From Magnolia sinica (Eukaryota > Streptophyta > Magnoliopsida > Magnoliales > Magnoliaceae), in the NCBI RefSeq assembly GCF_029962835.1, contig NC_080587.1, positions 57,069,528 through 57,133,527 of the forward strand: a stretch of DNA of 64,000 bases. The letters are read 5' to 3'. The notes beneath the pieces are model-generated. The model saw only the letters and a list, made by a program, of their open reading frames with translations. It was not told where the DNA came from and did no database searches. Positions 12,841 through 25,345 of the stretch are shown piece by piece (position 1 is the first letter of the stretch; every line of letters begins with the position of its first letter). The translations under genes and the position numbers were made by a program.

Positions 12841-14251
12841 TCAAGCATTTTTAAATGCTCTAGTGAATGTATTACTCTATTGAGGCTCACATGTTTGTAA
12901 AATGCTTGAGTGATTATGTCGTTGAATCTATGTTATGAGAGCATGACGAATTGCTAAGTCCTTAGTGTTATTTAGGATTGCTTCTGATGTGGGATCAGTT
13001 GGATAACTGCTCGCCCGAGTTAGGGTGGCTACCTTAGGCTTGTTTGATCGACCCGGGTTGAACATGAACGACCGACAGTAGCTGGACTACACAAGTTACT
13101 TGCACCCAATGCCAGTTGCGTTAAGGTTCTCCTAGGTCAATCAAATCAGTCCAGTAGTCATATAATTATATATGTTCACAATATATGACACGACTAAATT
13201 AAATCTAGGATACCTCGTTCCTAATGGATGAGTCCGTTCATAACCATTATTGTGACATGATCCTACTAAGACTCATGAGCCAGACATGGTGGTATGGGAC
13301 ACTGTGTCCGAGCTATCGGCCTACACTGGAGTGACGAGCCTCCCCGTAGTGACCAGTGAGCACTAATGGAGATGATAAATTATTGTTTAAATGGCCCCCA
13401 TTAAATTACCCAGCCGATGGTTGTGTGTCAGAGTACCGTTCGAACGACCTGGGCGTCAATGAAATTAGGTGACGAGCCCTTTCCTTATGGTGATTTAGTT
13501 TTATGTGATAAGCCCACATCTTTGTAACACCCCAGCCACTATTCATCCGGGTTGTGGTACGAGCGTGGGTTGGGGTGAGCCGTTTGATATAACGTCGGTA
13601 TCCTAGCTTCATCAATATGCTAGATGAATGGAACTTAATAATTACTCTGCTAACATATGCATCAATTGCATTGCATTAGATAGGATGTGGCTGTAATACC
13701 TCAAGTTTTCACAGCCAGAGTTTATACTTGTGCCTGAGAAAACCGGGTGTTAATAATGTATAAATTGGGTGCTTTAAAAATTACACCATATTTTTTTCTT
13801 CGGATCACATCTAGATACATTCATGAAGGTAACATTCACGGGAATAAAATTAACTGTCTTGATTATTTCATCAGAGTAAAGGAATTCAACAAATAATCAA
13901 ATGCCTTCATAATGGGAGTTTATTACAACATCAAAGTTTGCAGCGGAAGTATAAAACTAAAACATAAAACTATCTTCATATTCTTTCAACATAATCTTCC
14001 TTAGGGAGATTATTCACTAGGTCTTCAATCTGTCTATCACCTGCATAATCTGTACGGTTAGGAGATGGTGAATGCCCTACTCATAGTGATGGTTATCCTT
14101 TAAGATTAATATTAATTCAAGATATTCATAAAAGTATGTAAGGGTTCTGATATGTCCCGTAGTCCACTAATATGGGGATATCAGAATGCACAAACAACCT
14201 ACATGAGATGCATGCCTAGCAAAGTATGTGGGGCTCATCATACCTAGTGAT

Positions 14252-14320
14252 CATTACAATGTGGAATATGATTCATCACAATGTGGAATACAATTCATCA
14301 CAATGTAGAATATGATTTAT
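14252..14320. repeat. Short tandem repeat in solo LTR D
   Basis: Three copies of a ~24-bp unit with core CACAATGTGGAATATGATT. Confidence 0.75.
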
Positions 14321-14967
14321 AGGAAACTCGGCTCAACCCGCATCCCATAACTATGGATATTCGCCAGCAAGGCCGACCTACCGTGGATTTACGTGAACTC
14401 CTCAAGGCGCACAACACATGAGCTAGGTGAATTATGTGACATGATTTGATCATGGAGCAACTATTTGCGACATCCAATCCCGGAAGTGATGTGACACTGC
14501 ATTTGCCAATTACACACATCGATTTGTACACCACTACCCAAAGGCTCATGGAATTACATGACGACCAAGAGGGTCTCTACCCAGAGCACATTACGTCTAT
14601 GATAGAATATTTAAATTCCACTTCAGTTATAGATTTATACCAACTACATGATTAGGGTTTAATTTACGTGTAAGTTAAACTAATTATCAGTCAATTTAAA
14701 ACTTAACATGATTCATCGTGTAATGGTTGGCTCACCTTGATCAACACCTAAATTTCGACTAAAAGAAACTAGTTCAGTGTTACTAAGTCGACTCGGTCAC
14801 AGTCTACCGATGTTTTGGAACTTCAAGTTTAATTGAAAGTTTGGATGATGGTTTCGGTTGAATTTTATCTCCTATGGAAGATCACGAGTGGGATTAAATA
14901 AACCAACTAGCCTCAGAGGTTTGACGGGCTGAACTCTCCCTGAGGACTCAGCGAGTCACCACACAGC

Positions 14968-15110
14968 GTGTGCACTGACCCTTTCTTCTTTCCTTCCTTC
15001 TCCTTTCTTTTCTTCTCCTTCTTTCTTTCTTTCTCCTTCTCTTTCTCTTTCTCCTTCTCCTTCTCTTTCTCTTTTCTTTTCCTTTCTTTTCTTTCCTTCT
15101 CCTTTTCTTG
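14968..15110. repeat. Polypyrimidine (CTT/TTC) tract
   Basis: An almost unbroken pyrimidine strand of TTTCTT and CTTCTC units. Long open frames over it on either strand are low-complexity artefacts. Confidence 0.85.
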
Positions 15111-17323
15111 TTGTTACGTCCAACAAGAGGGCGGGCCATTTCTCTTTCTCTCTTTCTCTTGTTGCATGTTCTTCTTTAGTAGGCTACTAGCTAGGATGTT
15201 TCTGATCATTAGAATTTGAAAGATGGAGAGTCTGTTGTCCAGTGTTTTCTTTGTGATGGTGGGTTTTGCTTTAAGGGCAGATCTTCTTCTAGCCGTCCTC
15301 CGATCGTTCGGTTCCCTTGGATGGCTTGGATTCATTGTCCAAAGCTTCCTAGCCCATAGGATGAGTGGCTCGGATGAAGTTTGTCGCATGCGTTTATGCG
15401 AAAGCATCTCCATACATTATTATCTTTCTCCGTGGAGGACAGAGAGTGCAAATATTTCTCTCCTGCCGACATGGGATTGGTCAAAAATCCCCTCTTAGGA
15501 AAATGGACGGTTTGGATTAGAGGACGGTGTGCAGTGGAGGTCTCTCTCACTTTTGCGGCCCCGATTTTATTGCCCGCTGTTATAACGGCTGGAGTGAGTT
15601 GGTTTACATAATTCACTAGGGTCCACTATTTTGGGATTCTGGGGGATCAAATCCTTTATTCAAAACTTCGATAATGCGTTGTCCCAAGGGCCAAAATATG
15701 AAGTAGATCCGAGTTCTGGGTGGGCCACACTGCTAGTTGACATGGTGATGTAATCGTTGTCACCGTGAGAACGAACATGGGTGACATGGTTTTGTTCGGA
15801 CTGAGCACCCCCCCCCCCCCCACCCCCGACGCGATGCATGGTTTAGATCACCCATGCGGGTGATGATGGTGACCCACACTCATCACAACCAATGATCGTT
15901 CGTCGTTGGCAGGAGAGAGGAAGGAAGACGATTTCCTTCTGTTTTGAGGTATCGGGTCAAACCTAGTTTGACCCGATTTCTAGTCCAGTGCATTGCCAGT
16001 GCACATGCACTGTGCACACTCGAGTTAGCTGTGGGCTTCATAGTGATGTTTTTGAGAAATATGCTTTGTTAACATGAAGGGAAATGTCCTTCTACGACTA
16101 CCCAGGAGGTTTCTTCACTCGATAGGCACCAAAATCAACGGTTGTGAGCTAATTTGTCAATTGGGCCACTTTTACAATGATCCAATGGCTAAAATTTGAC
16201 ATGTATGGTTAATTTATGATAGCTAAGGACAATATAACATTTTACATAAATCGGATTATGGAAACTATGTGTTCTGGAATTCAAGAGTTTAAGTTAGTGG
16301 CATTTTTATAATTATTGATAATCTAAGAGTTTTGGAAAATCTAATGGCTCTATGTGGTTGTAGGTACATTTGTAAGTAATTCTTATGAAAGAATCCATAC
16401 CTAATTCACTATGGATGAGGGGTTACTTGTCGACCTAGTTAGGGGAATGTACATGTATCATGCCTCATAATTGACAGTCAGATGACTTGATTTATGGATG
16501 AGATCTGTTCTCAATGGTCCGATTTACATTTAGAAAGTCGAGGTAAGGTTAGGTTAACTAGATCGGTATCAATACATATACATACTGGGTTAAATTATAC
16601 GGTAACACTCGAGAACTTTCAATACTCGGGTATCAAGAAGTTCAGGGTGTTACAGTGGCAACCTGACGTTGGTGTCGCATGATGAGGGAGTGTTGCCATT
16701 TGTGAAATAAGTGTTGAAGTCGCGTGTGAGGGAGTGTTGTTTGGAAAGGACATGCATCATGTCATATCTCAATGTACATTTAATAAGAGTATTTAGGAAT
16801 TGTTTGATTTTTAATTTATCACTAACTGCGCTGATTGTGTCGATAGCATATGTAACTTAGAACTAATGGAACCACTGAGTTAGCTACTCACTTCCACTTG
16901 GGTCAGTATTTTAAAACATCAACCAGGCATATCATTGATGCAAGTACTAGTAAGACCTCAGACAGGTAGGCATATATCGGGTTATGTCAATGCCGTTACG
17001 TTTTGGAGAATTAGGCGTAAACTGAAAGATTTACACTTTAACCATCTTGGGTATGTATATTGTGGATTGTGGTTTATATAATCTCCATTTTGGGCGATCA
17101 CCATTATTAGATTTATATTCTTTGACCATTAGCCCTATATTTATGGATTTTATTATCTCCGCCTCGCTTTGGTTTTGTCAAGTTGAATTGCTCAACTCTA
17201 ATTATCTGTGTGTGAAATGAATTTGAATCTGAATGAGGACACACATGCATTTTCATTTGGTTAACACCCAAGAACTCGAGACCGGAGTCTATATACTCAA
17301 GTGCCGATTTTCGGGGTGTTACA

Positions 17324-18022
17324 TGATTCTTCCCTTCTCCTGTTGTGACGGGAAGTAATATGGACCCCTCGGAGGTGACCCTGTCGCATGCGAATCTAAG
17401 CAAGGGGGTTTTGATAGGTTGGACTTTGGAACTCCTGACTCCCATCTTGTCGAAGGCTTTTGCGAAGAGGATGCCGGCTGAGCTATTGGTGTCCACAAAT
17501 ATCCGAAACACTTTGCAATTGGCTATAGTCATGGTCACCACCAATGCATCATCATGTGGGTGGTGGACACATCTGGCGTCTTCTTTAGTGAAAGTTAGCT
17601 CACAAGATGTTACTTTCTGCTCCTTCAGAGGCTTGCTGGTGACGTGGATTTGATGTTCCGAGCTATAGTGACTAATAATCCTGGCGTGAGTTCTTAGTGC
17701 TCTGTTCGAGTTTCCTCCCCCGCCGCATCCACCAAAGATGGTGCGGATTTCCCTGGTAGCTTCATTGTTGATGGGTTGATCGTTCTTCTGATCTGCCCAC
17801 TCTTCCCTCCTACTGACATATTCTCACAAGTGCCCATTGCGGATGAGGGTCTCGATCTCCTCTTTCAGATTGAAGCATTCGCTGGTTGAATGGTTGTGGT
17901 CGTGGTGACAGTGGTAGTACTCCCGCTTATCCTACTTGTCGACATCGAATTTCATCTTGTTCGGCCATTTGAGTATTCGTTTGTCCCGAACTTCCATAAG
18001 AACCTGTTTAGGAAGTGCAAAG
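17324..18022 (-). pseudogene. Gypsy gag end and protease fragment of L1
   Basis: The minus-strand reading gives a knuckle-like HCHHDHNHSTSEC, then NLKEEIETLI, then REIRTIFGGCGGGGNS, then the retropepsin-like FVDTNSSAGILF, and ends LPVTTGEGK at the element A junction. Order and motifs match the gag C-terminus to protease segment of Tat-like gypsy elements. The active-site region reads DTN, where this family usually has D-x-G, so the enzyme is probably dead. Stop codons interrupt the frame near 17940 and 17665. The left edge is the A insertion; the right edge is the B LTR at 18023. Most of the gag N-terminus is missing between here and 30106. Confidence 0.8.
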
Positions 18023-18379
18023 TGTTGAGACTCAAATATTACATATTTAACCCTTCAATTATATTAGTTTTTCTGAAATTTAATTGATAATTTGATTTAA
18101 TTATATACATTTTTATCATACGAGGTAATTCAGAAGCCTATAATGAATATGCGCTTAAAAAGATGGATTTAGATCTTAAAGGAAGATAATGAAGAATTAG
18201 AGAATTGGAAGTGTTTAATGAAGAATTCACATACCAAATATCTAAGGAAACCAAGTGAGGAATGAAGAGAATCAAAGATTTCAAGTGAAGAAATTGAATC
18301 ATGAAAATTGGCCAGAAAAATGATATTATGAAATTCCAAGTCTAAAAGAAAAATTCTTGAATTAATTTCTAAAATAGAC

Positions 18380-18545
18380 TTTGATGACATTGAAGGCCTT
18401 CGATGACATCAACAATTCAGGAATTTCGGGCTCAACTTGCTGGACAGCTCTGGACGATTTTCGATGACACTAAAATCATTTGCCATCGAAGTTTACCATT
18501 AAAGATGTCATTGAAGGTCTTCGATGACATCGAAGTTTGCCATCA
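18380..18545. repeat. Palindromic motif cluster upstream of B LTR TATA
   Basis: About six copies of variants of CTTCGATGACATCGAAG with short spacers, ending some 75 bases before the TATA-like box. The 3' LTR has the same cluster at about 29110-29260. Confidence 0.75.
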
Positions 18546-18620
18546 AAGATGAGCAAAATGTGTAAATTTGAGGCGGTTTGTGAACTTTTCTTAGGCGATG
18601 CGAAAGTTTGAGTTACAAAA

Positions 18621-18630
18621 CTATTTAAAT
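18621..18630 (+). promoter_or_regulatory. TATA-like box of B 5' LTR
   Basis: CTATTTAAAT follows GCGAAAGTTTGAGTTACAAAA. The B' family has the same flank with a better TATA (CTATAAATAGGGG, 25074-25086, minus). The 3' LTR of B has decayed to CTATCTAAAA. Confidence 0.55.
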
Positions 18631-21404
18631 GATTTCCTAAGCTATTCCAAATCATCTTCTAGGGTTTGAAAATGAAAAAAAAAAACCTAGGTGGAGCGTC
18701 GACAACGTCCTTCCACTTCAATTTCTTCATGGGTTCTAGTAGATCTTTCTAGTTTTTCTTTTATTTTTCTTCTGTGATGTTAGTCTTCTTAAGCTAATAT
18801 ATTAGCTAAGGCTAAGGGATGAAACTTGTAGTTCTTCTTAATCTTTAGTTTGCTTTAATTCAAGTACATGTTGAACTTCCATTAAGTTTTAGTTTAAATA
18901 AAGATATATTTCCAGTTTTCTATGATTTATTGTGACTGAAATTACAGTAGATGTTGTGAAAGCTTTTGATATGATCTTATTGGCTTTAGAATTGTGTGAT
19001 CTGCAAAAGTCGTTGTTCACCATCGTCTACAGGCATGGTGGATAATTGAATTCCCTAACATCATTGTAATTAGACAGATATTTGGAAACTAAATGTTCAT
19101 AACCCCAAGTGTAGGGTCGCGATGCAGTCATAATCTCGGTGAGACCGAGGTCGAATCCACAAGGACTAAACTCATGCGTAATTCTGAAAGCAACTAGAAC
19201 TAGAACTAGAAGAAGATGCAAACCTAAATCAAGAAAGTAGGGAGTAATTGTGAGAGATTTAATGAAGAACTTAAGAAATTCAAAGGTGGGAAACTAAGGT
19301 TTCCAAGGATCCACTTGTAGGTTTTCGGGATGTTACCTCGCTTGATTCATGGACACAACTGGAATCAGTGTCCTATCTTATCCAATTGATAAAAAGATAT
19401 TTGTCACATCTCTAAACTTCTCATGGATCTAATCATCAATGGATGAAAGTTGTGAGGATTTGGAAGTGATTCCATCACCTAACCATGCTCAGGAGACAAG
19501 GTAAACAACAGGATTTACCAATCCCACAGCCAATCATAAGAGAATTGTGAAGGTTAGGAATGTCACACCCCAAACTCAGAAACCGGGCTCACAAAATTTT
19601 TGATCGCCAAATCCGGCGCTGACAGCCTCCGTAGTGCCTCATTCTCAGATCCTGACACTAGTATGCCAGATTCCAATCCTAGGATCCTACAATGAGGATT
19701 TTCAGTATGAATTTTTTTTATATAATGGAGCATAACCACAAGCATAACCAAGTCACAAAACAACATCATCATCACATATCCACTAATATAATCATTTGAG
19801 TACAATGCTGAAAGGGAAATACATAAATCAAAATTCAAGTGCCAGAAGACCACTGCACACTCCAAGCTCAACACTGCTGCAACCTAACATCACCTGTACG
19901 CATCTATCATGCATAAGCTTATAGAAAGCTTAGAGGGTGGTGTAAGTGTGTGCACAAGATAAGTGTCAAGTATACCATAAAGCCCATAAATCATACATAA
20001 TCGGAATAAGCAAAAATACTGACAAGATCATAAATCATACGATATCAGAGCAAGCGAAAATATACTGGTAAGTCCATGAGTACTATCAGCCGTACTAAGG
20101 CTATGCGATGCACAACATAATAAGACAATAACAGATGTTGAGGTTGTGATGCAATATGCAAATCCTGGCGAGCCACGAATATCATTAACCTCATCTAGGC
20201 CATATAAGTGCAAAACATAGTAACCCAAAATGCTAAGTACTGGGGATGCAATGTGATATGCGGTGCGAATGAAATGACCATGCTGGAATGTGAAGTCGGG
20301 ATGATAGTACGAAGTATCACAGGCTATGGGATCCATCACAAGGGACTTCTATCCAAACCAGTCTCATACCTAAATTTGGATAGTCAGACACAATGTGGTA
20401 AACTCCTGATCTCAGGTTAGTCGCGCGTCCAACCGAAATCCTGGCCATGCGATGGTACACATAACAAATAGTTACGCACCACCAACCCAAGTGGATAGTG
20501 AATGAATGAATGATTGGATATGCAATTCTTGCTTAATAAGTCCACATATTAGTATGGTTACTCTCTGGAGAAATCATCGGGGTCTATTACACTCGACACC
20601 GACTGCCTCCTCCCTACCCGCACAGCCCAACGAGCGGAATAGACCTCACTATCTGCCTGACCAGTAGTCTGCCAATACTTACCCGGCTCATCGATAGCGA
20701 ACCCATTTATGATCTAGTCACACTCAGCCTAGCTTATAGCCCCCTCACTCGGGCAAATAAGGCCACACCCCCTCTCAACCGACCACGACACAGTGGGAGA
20801 CGCGGCTTACTGGTATTCGGCACTCAGGCGCTCATGTTCCACTCGATCTAGACGTTGGGGCTACTCCTGGCCTCGGAGGTTCTGAAATTTTCACCCAAGG
20901 ACATCCTAAGTGCCCATAGTGCTAGAACTAAATATTTTTGGTGTCCCATCTGGCCATCCACGATGTGCCTGTGGAGGCCACGGCCCTGATGTCGCTAGGG
21001 CGTACAATGATCAAGTCACATATATGCGAGATGCATGAGTCACATCGTACAATCATGAAGCAATCCTGCAAGTACCACGGGATCATGTGGGGCACTCCGC
21101 CTCATAAGGAGTCCCGTAAATGTTTCAGCCCAATGGCTTATGCTATGATCAAACATTCCTCATATCAAGCATACATATGATGCGTATGGGCATGAATCAT
21201 GGAGCTATACTAAGCATGTTATAAAGTGATGAATTATCAACAAGTATGGGCCTATCAATGGGCCCTAAGGAGAGTTACAATGCGGACATTTAACCAACAT
21301 TGCACTTACAATGTGGACGTCAAACCCTCATTGTTCCCTAGGCAGAGCCTACCATAAATATTATTACCTGCATTATAGTGAAACACACATTACATCGGGT
21401 GCAC

Positions 21405-21935
21405 ATTCCTCGCATTGAGCCACATGTACACCACATCAGGCCTAGCCATGTGGGCCACAAATACATCAAGATGGGCCTCATCACATGGGCTGAAAATATA
21501 TCACAATGGGCCACAACATATGAGCTAGAAACACATCACAATGGGCCTTGCCAAATGGGTCAGAAATACATCACAATGGGCCTCAACCCACCGGCCCTAA
21601 TACATCACAATTTGCCTCAACCCATGGGCCGTAGAATACATCAAAATGGGCCTAATCACATGGTCCTCATATATGTCGAGGTGGCCTCAACAACGGGCCT
21701 TATACACATGACGGTGGGCCTCACTAATGGGCCCTCGTACACATCAAGGTGGGCCTCAATAACGAGCCCTCATACACATCAAGGTGGGCCTCAATAACGA
21801 GCCTTGAATACATCACAATGGGCCTCGTCAATGGGCCTTATACACATCAAGGTGGGCCTTAACAACAGGCCATAAACATATCAAAGGTGGGCCACACAGA
21901 TGGGCCGCACGTATAACTCATCAAGGTGGGCCCTG
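21405..21935. repeat. 35-bp minisatellite rich in TGGGCC
   Basis: About 14-15 diverged copies of a unit with core ACATCAAGGTGGGCCTCA followed by AACGGGCC. The best-kept adjacent copies lie at about 21735-21805. Confidence 0.8.
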
Positions 21936-24149
21936 CACATTCCAAATAAGCCCCATCAGATGGACAATGTGCTTGCTATACACATCATGGTGGGGCCTAA
22001 GACTTAAAAATCAAGTCAATCCGTGACTTGTGTGAGCCACACCAGGCACACATTTAAGAGTTTTAGCCTCCATTAAAACATTCACAAGCATCAGTTAGGC
22101 CCACCAAGCTGTGGTTCACAAATCTAACCCATTCATAAGTCAACATATTGATAGATAAAGTGACGATAATTATCAACTTACTGGAAACTACTGTGGCCCT
22201 TAAAAGTTTTGAATGGTGGATGTCACTGTCCACACTATTTTCAAGGGTGGGGTCGACTTGAACTATAGACCTGTCCATTCTTTTCTCATGACATAAAAAT
22301 GATCTCTCAAATGGGTGGACGGTTTTGGATGCAACACTTGCATCATGGTGGGTTCCACCAGATAGGTGGATCTGACTCATTTTTAACTCATGCCATGAAA
22401 TGAACTCTCAAATGGATGGACGGTTTTGGATGCAACACTTGCGTCATGGTGGGTCACATACCTCATGGTAGGGTTCACATGTGTGGCCCACCAGATGGAA
22501 GGATCGGTTGGATATAACACAGATATGGTGGGGCCTACTGGCCGTCCAGCAAACACCTGGATGGCATTGATAAAACACGTGCATCATGGTTTCCACCGTC
22601 CACAGCCGTGGATGGTGTGTGAACAAAACACATACACATTGGTGGGTCCCACATAGGGCCCAACATAATGCTTGCTTCCAATTCAACCCGTTGGTAAGGT
22701 CACACGGACCTAGATAAAAGGGAAAGACAAATTTCATGATGATCCAAAACTTCTGTGACCCAGAAAAGGGTTTTAATGGCAGATGCTCAACCTCACTGTT
22801 TCCTCTAATGTGGGCCACCTGAGCATTGGATGTGGCTGATTTTTGGAGGGGGCCCACTTCAAGCAGGGGCCCACCTAATGAACGGTTTGGATGACATACA
22901 CACATCATGATGGGGCCCATGGCTGGGACCGTGGGTCCTTGCTCGTCCGCCCGCTAGCAGCAGGCGCTGCCTGCGCCAGCAGCAGCAATGCCGCTGCATG
23001 TATTTTTTTTTAAAATCTTTTTTTTTTTTGCGGTTTTTCATATGTGGGGCTTGCATCAGGTGAATCCACCCCGTCCACTGGCTCCCATGGCTTAAGACAA
23101 GCCAAACAAGCCCAATGTTGAGTATATTTCGGTATGTGGAGACATCAGGTGGTTTTTCAACAGTAAAAACTACAGTTTTTCTATGCTATGGCCCACTAGA
23201 AAGTCGGATCAGATACATTTTTCGGCTCAACGCCTAAGACAGGATGAGAATGGAATGGATGGCGAGGATTGGATCAATGCATCAGGGTGGGGCTTGCATG
23301 AGCATCCCACCTAAAAAGCTTAAACAAGCTAATATTTATATATATTTTTTATTTTTTTTTTAGCTGCTAATACACCACACCCTTTCATTCTTCACTGCCT
23401 GGCCACGTCTAGCGTCCTTGGACGCTGGATGGTTTGGGTAACATATATTTAAGGTGGGCCCCACCCACAAACATGATACCAGGGTGGGCCACCAAATGGT
23501 TGGATGGCTTGGGTGAGACACACATCAAGGTGGGGTCCATCTAAGTGGGCCACACGGCCACATCATCACACATAAAAAAAGGAAATGAAAAAGAGAGGGA
23601 AAGAAAGATAGAAAGAGAGAGGGACACGTGTGATGGAGGGTTCCGCCACTATGAGCCCTCCCTTGCATTCAATCATACATCAAGTGGGTCCCATTACTCG
23701 TGGGCCCATCAAATTGAAGATCAATGGTGGAGATCCTTCTCCACCCAAAATGAACGGTCTAGATGACCTCTTATAATGCAAGGAAAATAAACATCATGAT
23801 GGGGTCCATGGAGAATGGACCCATCATGGAATGATCATGAGAATCAAGGTGGGCCATTGGCCACACCTAGGGTCCAAAGTGAGATCCATACCATCAATCG
23901 GTAGGCCTCACTTGTCTCTTCATCAAAAAAGGAAAATTTAGGCCTAATAGAGCACCCACCGTTCGATCTTCTCAATCCGTTGGAACGCCGGTCTCCTTGT
24001 GCTATACTCTGATGGAGAGGATGAGAAATGGATGGCTAGGATGGAGGATTTTTGGATGGGAAAGTGGGCCACTCAAAATCACTTTTCTCTCACACTTAGG
24101 ATGCTTGGACGTCCATATTTTTCTCTTCTTTGTTGCTTGAAAATGTGTG

Positions 24150-24193
<44 letters not shown>
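24150..24193. repeat. (GA)n microsatellite in solo LTR C
   Basis: About 20 uninterrupted GA units. Confidence 0.9.
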
Positions 24194-24197
<4 letters not shown>

Positions 24198-24336
24198 TTG
24201 TAAGAGAAGTGATGGTTGATGGATGTGAGGTGATGGTGTACTTGACTAGAATGGGTGTTTAAGAGAGAGGGTGAGAAAGAGTTGACTTGGTGGTTGCTTG
24301 GGGATGGGTTAAAAGGTGATGTGTACTTGACATGAA

Positions 24337-24371
24337 GTGATTGATTGATGGATTGATTGATTGATTGATGG
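24337..24371. repeat. GATT microsatellite
   Basis: TGATTGATTGATGGATTGAT and further GATT units. Confidence 0.8.
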
Positions 24372-25073
24372 AACATGTTGTAGAGATTCTCTTGGGATTG
24401 CAAACGTGCGGTGTTTTCTTCGAAATAAACGCTGCTCACATCTTCCTGTCAGGGTATCAGATCGGTGCGTAAGACACAGCGTTGGAACCACGGCGATGGT
24501 GCAGTCGCAATGGTATAAGTCTCGGATTAAGCCAATTAGAATCTACAGGATACGACTTAGGGTCGTGCGCAAACATTGATTATCGGTCGCAGTTTGCCAG
24601 AATTCGACGGGAAGGATCGCGGGATTCGACGGAACAGTACGGAGTAGGATAGGGTCTTACAAGGAAGGATTCTGTCACTTTACCATGCTCAAGGGATGAT
24701 GGTGAATAATAGGTCTTGCTAATTTCACAATCTCAATTCAGGAAAAGAAGATATCTCATGCTATCGCAAATCTATTGTAATTTGTCACAACAAACTATTA
24801 AAAACTAAAAATATTCCTTCATAATCAAACTAGAATCTAAAGAGCTCAAAAAAATATGAATCAAAACAAAGCAAACATCTCAATCATGCTACAAGCTTCA
24901 CCTCTTAGCCTTAGCTAAGAGGTTTAGCCAACCATAGACATGATTGAACTAAAGACTCTTAAACAAAACAAAAAGATCAACTAAGGAAGAAGAAGAAAAA
25001 ATCTTGAACGGTGGCTCTACCCTTTGGTTCCACTCCTTAAACCCTAGAAGATTTCTAGGAACATCCCAAGGAC

Positions 25074-25086
25074 CCCTATTTATAGT
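25074..25086 (-). promoter_or_regulatory. TATA box of solo LTR B'
   Basis: CTATAAATAGGGG on the minus strand, preceded by GCGAAAGTTTGAGTTGTAAA, a block shared with element B. Confidence 0.65.
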
Positions 25087-25174
25087 TTTACAACTCAAAC
25101 TTTCGCACCGAGTTGGAAAATTTTGAAAACCGTCTCAAATTTTCGCAATTTGTGTGCTGTCTGCGTAACCTTAG

Positions 25175-25345
25175 ACTGGTTGAGGACAACCCTCAACTGG
25201 TCGAGGGTCACCTTTGATAGGTCGAGGATGACCTAATTTTAGATGATTTTGTCATTGGAGTTTAAGTCGAGGAATCCTCGACTGGTCGAGCACGGCCAGG
25301 ACTAGTCAAGCATAAGCTAGGACTAGTCGAGGATTATGCAAATTC
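25175..25345. repeat. CTGGTCGAG motif cluster upstream of B' TATA
   Basis: About eight copies of variants of GACTGGTCGAGG or its inverse, including the inverted pair CCTCGACTGGTCGAG. It occupies the place held by the TTCGATGACATCGAAG cluster in element B. Confidence 0.75.

Larger units (their letters stand above)
13692..16654 (+). mobile_element. Solo LTR D (2.96 kb)
   Basis: It starts TGTAATACCTCAAG and ends GGTGTTACA, and is flanked by perfect 5-bp duplications GTGGC (13687-13691 and 16655-16659). The flanking DNA joins exactly as in the intact 5' LTR of A. There is no second LTR, primer site or coding region, so it is a solo LTR left by LTR-LTR recombination. It contains three ~24-bp repeats (14252-14320), a long pyrimidine tract (14968-15110) and a C-run (about 15808-15821). 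Orientation is assumed from the TGTAA start. Confidence 0.88.
4035..17323 (+). mobile_element. Element A: LTR retrotransposon without pol
   Basis: Two long direct repeats (4035-7474 and 11108-17323) begin TGTAACGTCCCAG and end in GTTACA. They flank a 3.6 kb internal region with a primer-binding site at its left end and a purine tract at its right end. The internal region has no gag, protease, RT or integrase that I can recognise, so the element is non-autonomous. By eye the LTRs differ at roughly one position in ten, which suggests an old insertion. The flanks CTACT (4030-4034) and TGATT (17324-17328) do not match, so no clean target duplication is left. The element interrupts the protease of L1. 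Confidence 0.85.
11108..17323 (+). repeat. 3' LTR of element A, split by solo LTR D
   Basis: It aligns with the 5' LTR from TGTAACGTCCC to GGTGTTACA. The aligned parts are 11108-13691 and 16660-17323. It lacks about 250 bp present in the 5' copy (junction near 13590) and carries extra, partly inverted DNA at about 12748-12840. Confidence 0.85.
18023..19093 (+). repeat. 5' LTR of element B, first part
   Basis: It matches 28758-29800 closely. It contains a cluster of TTCGATGACATCGAAG-like half-palindromes (about 18380-18545), followed by the conserved block TGCGAAAGTTTGAGTT and a TATA-like CTATTTAAAT (18621-18630). The rest of the LTR resumes at 25613. Confidence 0.88.
19561..24661 (-). mobile_element. 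Solo LTR C (5.1 kb)
   Basis: Plus-strand ends are TGTCACACCCCAAACTC and GGGTCTTACA, flanked by perfect AGGAA duplications (19556-19560 and 24662-24666). No internal LTR pair, primer site or coding domain is visible, so it reads as a very long solo LTR. The minus orientation is inferred because CTGAGTTTGGGGTGTGACA resembles the 3' ends of this kind of LTR. It contains a 35-bp TGGGCC minisatellite (21405-21935), several foldback-like fragments (22250-23900) and a (GA)n run. Confidence 0.8.

Noticed and set aside
14948..15219. Lys/Arg-rich and Phe/Ser-rich open frames
   Set aside because: Both strands of one polypyrimidine tract inside solo LTR D.
15808..15821. C-run as i-motif or G-quadruplex
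   Set aside because: A single homopolymer run with a short second C block; too little to claim a structure.
22444..22920. 158-codon minus frame
   Set aside because: Follows foldback-like repeats in solo LTR C; composition and words match the repeat.
24002..24439. 145-codon minus frame
   Set aside because: Runs through (GA)n and GATT microsatellites in solo LTR C; no domain.
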